NCBI GenBank assembly: GCA_903889795.1 | Contig: CAISYW010000177.1 | Span: 1-7,481, forward strand | Direction: 5' to 3' | Length of the DNA stretch: 7,481 nucleotides | Source of the DNA: an uncultured Chlamydiae bacterium | GTDB taxonomy: Bacteria; Chlamydiota; Chlamydiia; Chlamydiales; SM23-39 | Shown: piece after piece, positions 6,121 through 7,481 of the stretch | How positions within the stretch are numbered: the stretch's first letter is position 1 | How the letters are laid out: every line of letters starts with the position of its first letter | Notes under the pieces: model-generated | Database searches by the model: none | Seen by the model: the letters and a program-made list of their open reading frames with translations, nothing else | What the model was told of the DNA's origin: nothing | Position numbers and translations under genes: made by a program

Positions 6121-7202
6121 CTACCCAGCAAATTGTTCCTCCCGCTCAAATTGAAAGCGAGCTGCTCCGCATATGGGATTCGCTAGACAAAACCCGGCAG
6201 ATGCGAGCCTCTTTATTCAATCTCATCGTATTCAATCGACTTTCTTCGCGCACGGATTATATCCGCAATATCGTTCAAAAAATCATTGATACGTTTCCCT
6301 GCCGCGTCTTATTCGTCACGCATGATCCCGACCCTTCCAAGCATTATCTCAAGACAGCCGTATCCGTTATGGCCTCAACGGGTCCCAGCGCTACCGTTTG
6401 CGACGATATCGATATCGGCGTCGCCGGATCCGAATGGGAACGCGTACCTTATATCATTTTACCCCACCTGCTTCCCGATCTACCGGTGTACCTTCTCTGG
6501 GCGGAAGATCCTTCGCAATCCCATCCTCTTTTTCAGCCATTAGCCATGCTATCGACTCGGATCATCTTCGACTCGGAATCGGCCGATCATTTGATCGGTT
6601 TTTCTCAAACGCTTCTTTCTCTAAAGGAACAAAAAGGACGCGACATTGCGGACCTCAACTGGGCGCGTTTGGACGGGTGGCGAAATCTACTGGCCTCCAC
6701 ATTCGATTCCAAGGAGCGCATCGCCGATCTTAAAGATATTCAAGAACTCACGATCAGCTACAACGCCCGCGAAACAGAATTTTTCTGCCATTTAAAAATT
6801 CAGGCGATGTATTTACTGGCGCTCATCTCATCTCGCCTTGACTGGAGCTTCCAATCGATGGAAAAAAAGGAAAATCGCTTCTGCTTCAAATTCGATTCCG
6901 CCATTAAAGCCACAATCGAATCTTCCTTCTTTCAAGACCTGCCGCCGGGTTGCATTCTATCAATGAAAATCGTAACGAAGGGACAGAGTCATTATCATTT
7001 CATTCGCAATCCCAAACAGTCCAATCAAGTGACGGTACAAATTACTACGCATGATCGCTGCTCGCTTCCCTTTCAATTCATTCTAGGAAAAACGGCCATG
7101 GGCCAATCGCTGGTTCGCGAGATCTTTTTAAAAGGGACGAGTTCATTTTTTTTGGAAACGCTTCATCAATTGCAAATACTGGATAAAGAAAAAATATGCT
7201 GA
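6117..7202 (+). CDS. opcA: OpcA-like glucose-6-phosphate dehydrogenase assembly/activator protein
   Basis: This 361-residue protein resembles OpcA, which in cyanobacteria and actinobacteria promotes assembly or activity of Zwf; I know of no demonstrated enzymatic activity for it. Supporting features are the N-terminal helix with MRASLFNLIVF (29-39), the core LPHLLPDLPVYLLWAED (115-131) and NWARLDGWRNLLASTFD (181-197), all typical OpcA-type signatures. LDWSFQ lies near 241-246. There are no membrane segments or signal peptide. The frame is open back to 6012, but I start at ATG 6117 because it overlaps the zwf stop as ATGA and starts just before the family-like region. Position directly between zwf and pgl supports a role with Zwf. 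A general unknown of the same fold is the alternative. Confidence 0.82.
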   Translation: MTTQQIVPPAQIESELLRIWDSLDKTRQMRASLFNLIVFNRLSSRTDYIRNIVQKIIDTFPCRVLFVTHDPDPSKHYLKTAVSVMASTGPSATVCDDIDIGVAGSEWERVPYIILPHLLPDLPVYLLWAEDPSQSHPLFQPLAMLSTRIIFDSESADHLIGFSQTLLSLKEQKGRDIADLNWARLDGWRNLLASTFDSKERIADLKDIQELTISYNARETEFFCHLKIQAMYLLALISSRLDWSFQSMEKKENRFCFKFDSAIKATIESSFFQDLPPGCILSMKIVTKGQSHYHFIRNPKQSNQVTVQITTHDRCSLPFQFILGKTAMGQSLVREIFLKGTSSFFLETLHQLQILDKEKIC

Positions 7203-7481
7203 CGATCGATCCAAGCAAAATACAAACAGTCGATGATCGCAGGGACGCGGCCATTCCCGGTAACAATGAGGCGACGATCCGCTTTGCTGTGGAACATTGG
7301 ATCAAAACAGCGAAAACAGCCATTAATGAACGCTCGCGCTTTGCCGTAGCCCTCTCAGGAGGATCGACACCCAACGCGATCTATGAGATGCTTTCTTCAG
7401 AGACCTACGCAAAACAACTCGACTGGTCCAAAGTCTATCTCTTTTGGAGCGATGAACGCTCCGTCCCCCCCGAACATCCAA
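7196..7481 (+). CDS. pgl: 6-phosphogluconolactonase, 5' part only
   Basis: Pgl (DevB/SOL family) hydrolyses 6-phosphogluconolactone, the Zwf product, to 6-phosphogluconate. The window contains the first 95 codons; the gene continues past the right edge. The phosphate-binding FAVALSGGSTP is at 49-59 and the family motif begins at 82 with LFWSDERSVPPEHP, the D-E-R-x-V-P block whose continuation would carry the conserved Asp-Ser-Asn. An N-terminal helical segment (20-46) precedes the first strand as usual. The ATG at 7196 overlaps the opcA stop by 7 nt and is preceded by an A-rich GGATAAAG. About 60% of the protein is missing only because the window ends. Confidence 0.93.
   Translation, partial: MLTIDPSKIQTVDDRRDAAIPGNNEATIRFAVEHWIKTAKTAINERSRFAVALSGGSTPNAIYEMLSSETYAKQLDWSKVYLFWSDERSVPPEHP

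Noticed and set aside
7078..7374. 98-codon minus-strand open frame crossing the opcA/pgl junction
   Set aside because: It is antisense to two recognisable genes, and the SGGSTP and DER motifs of Pgl on the plus strand decide the coding strand.

Overview
The window looks like chromosomal DNA of an environmental member of the Chlamydiae (Parachlamydia/Waddlia-like). The inference rests on gene order: kdsB-pyrG-yqgF(ruvX)-zwf-pgl is, from general knowledge, the order in Chlamydia trachomatis, and here an opcA-type gene sits between zwf and pgl. The moderately low G+C and the KDO-synthesis gene fit a Gram-negative chlamydia. No database search was possible, so the taxonomic call is inference.

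Layout. Bases 1-988 hold no intact gene. They are a decayed stretch: a plus-strand fragment with a 38-residue repeat broken by a TAG, a possible minus-strand remnant, and a plus-strand remnant whose reading jumps between frames several times. Bases 989-1675 (minus strand) encode an intact GNAT-like acetyltransferase. Bases 1676-1847 are an AT-rich divergent promoter region. From 1848 to the right edge, six plus-strand genes follow without a single intergenic base: kdsB, pyrG, yqgF/ruvX, zwf, opcA-like and pgl (cut by the window end). Overlaps are 61, 23, 14, 4 and 7 nt.

How the genes work together. PyrG makes CTP, and KdsB uses CTP to activate KDO for lipopolysaccharide. Zwf and Pgl catalyse the first two steps of the oxidative pentose phosphate pathway (glucose-6-phosphate to 6-phosphogluconate, producing NADPH), and OpcA is a known activator/assembly factor of Zwf in other phyla. 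YqgF/RuvX is a RNase H-fold nuclease of RNA or Holliday-junction processing and is the functional outlier. The tight overlaps suggest one transcript with translational coupling.

Nothing in the window amounts to a new defence, mobile or signalling system. The points worth a second look are the long kdsB/pyrG overlap, a D-H in place of the usual D-E in the KdsB metal-site motif, the opcA insertion, and the unidentified decayed genes at the left edge.
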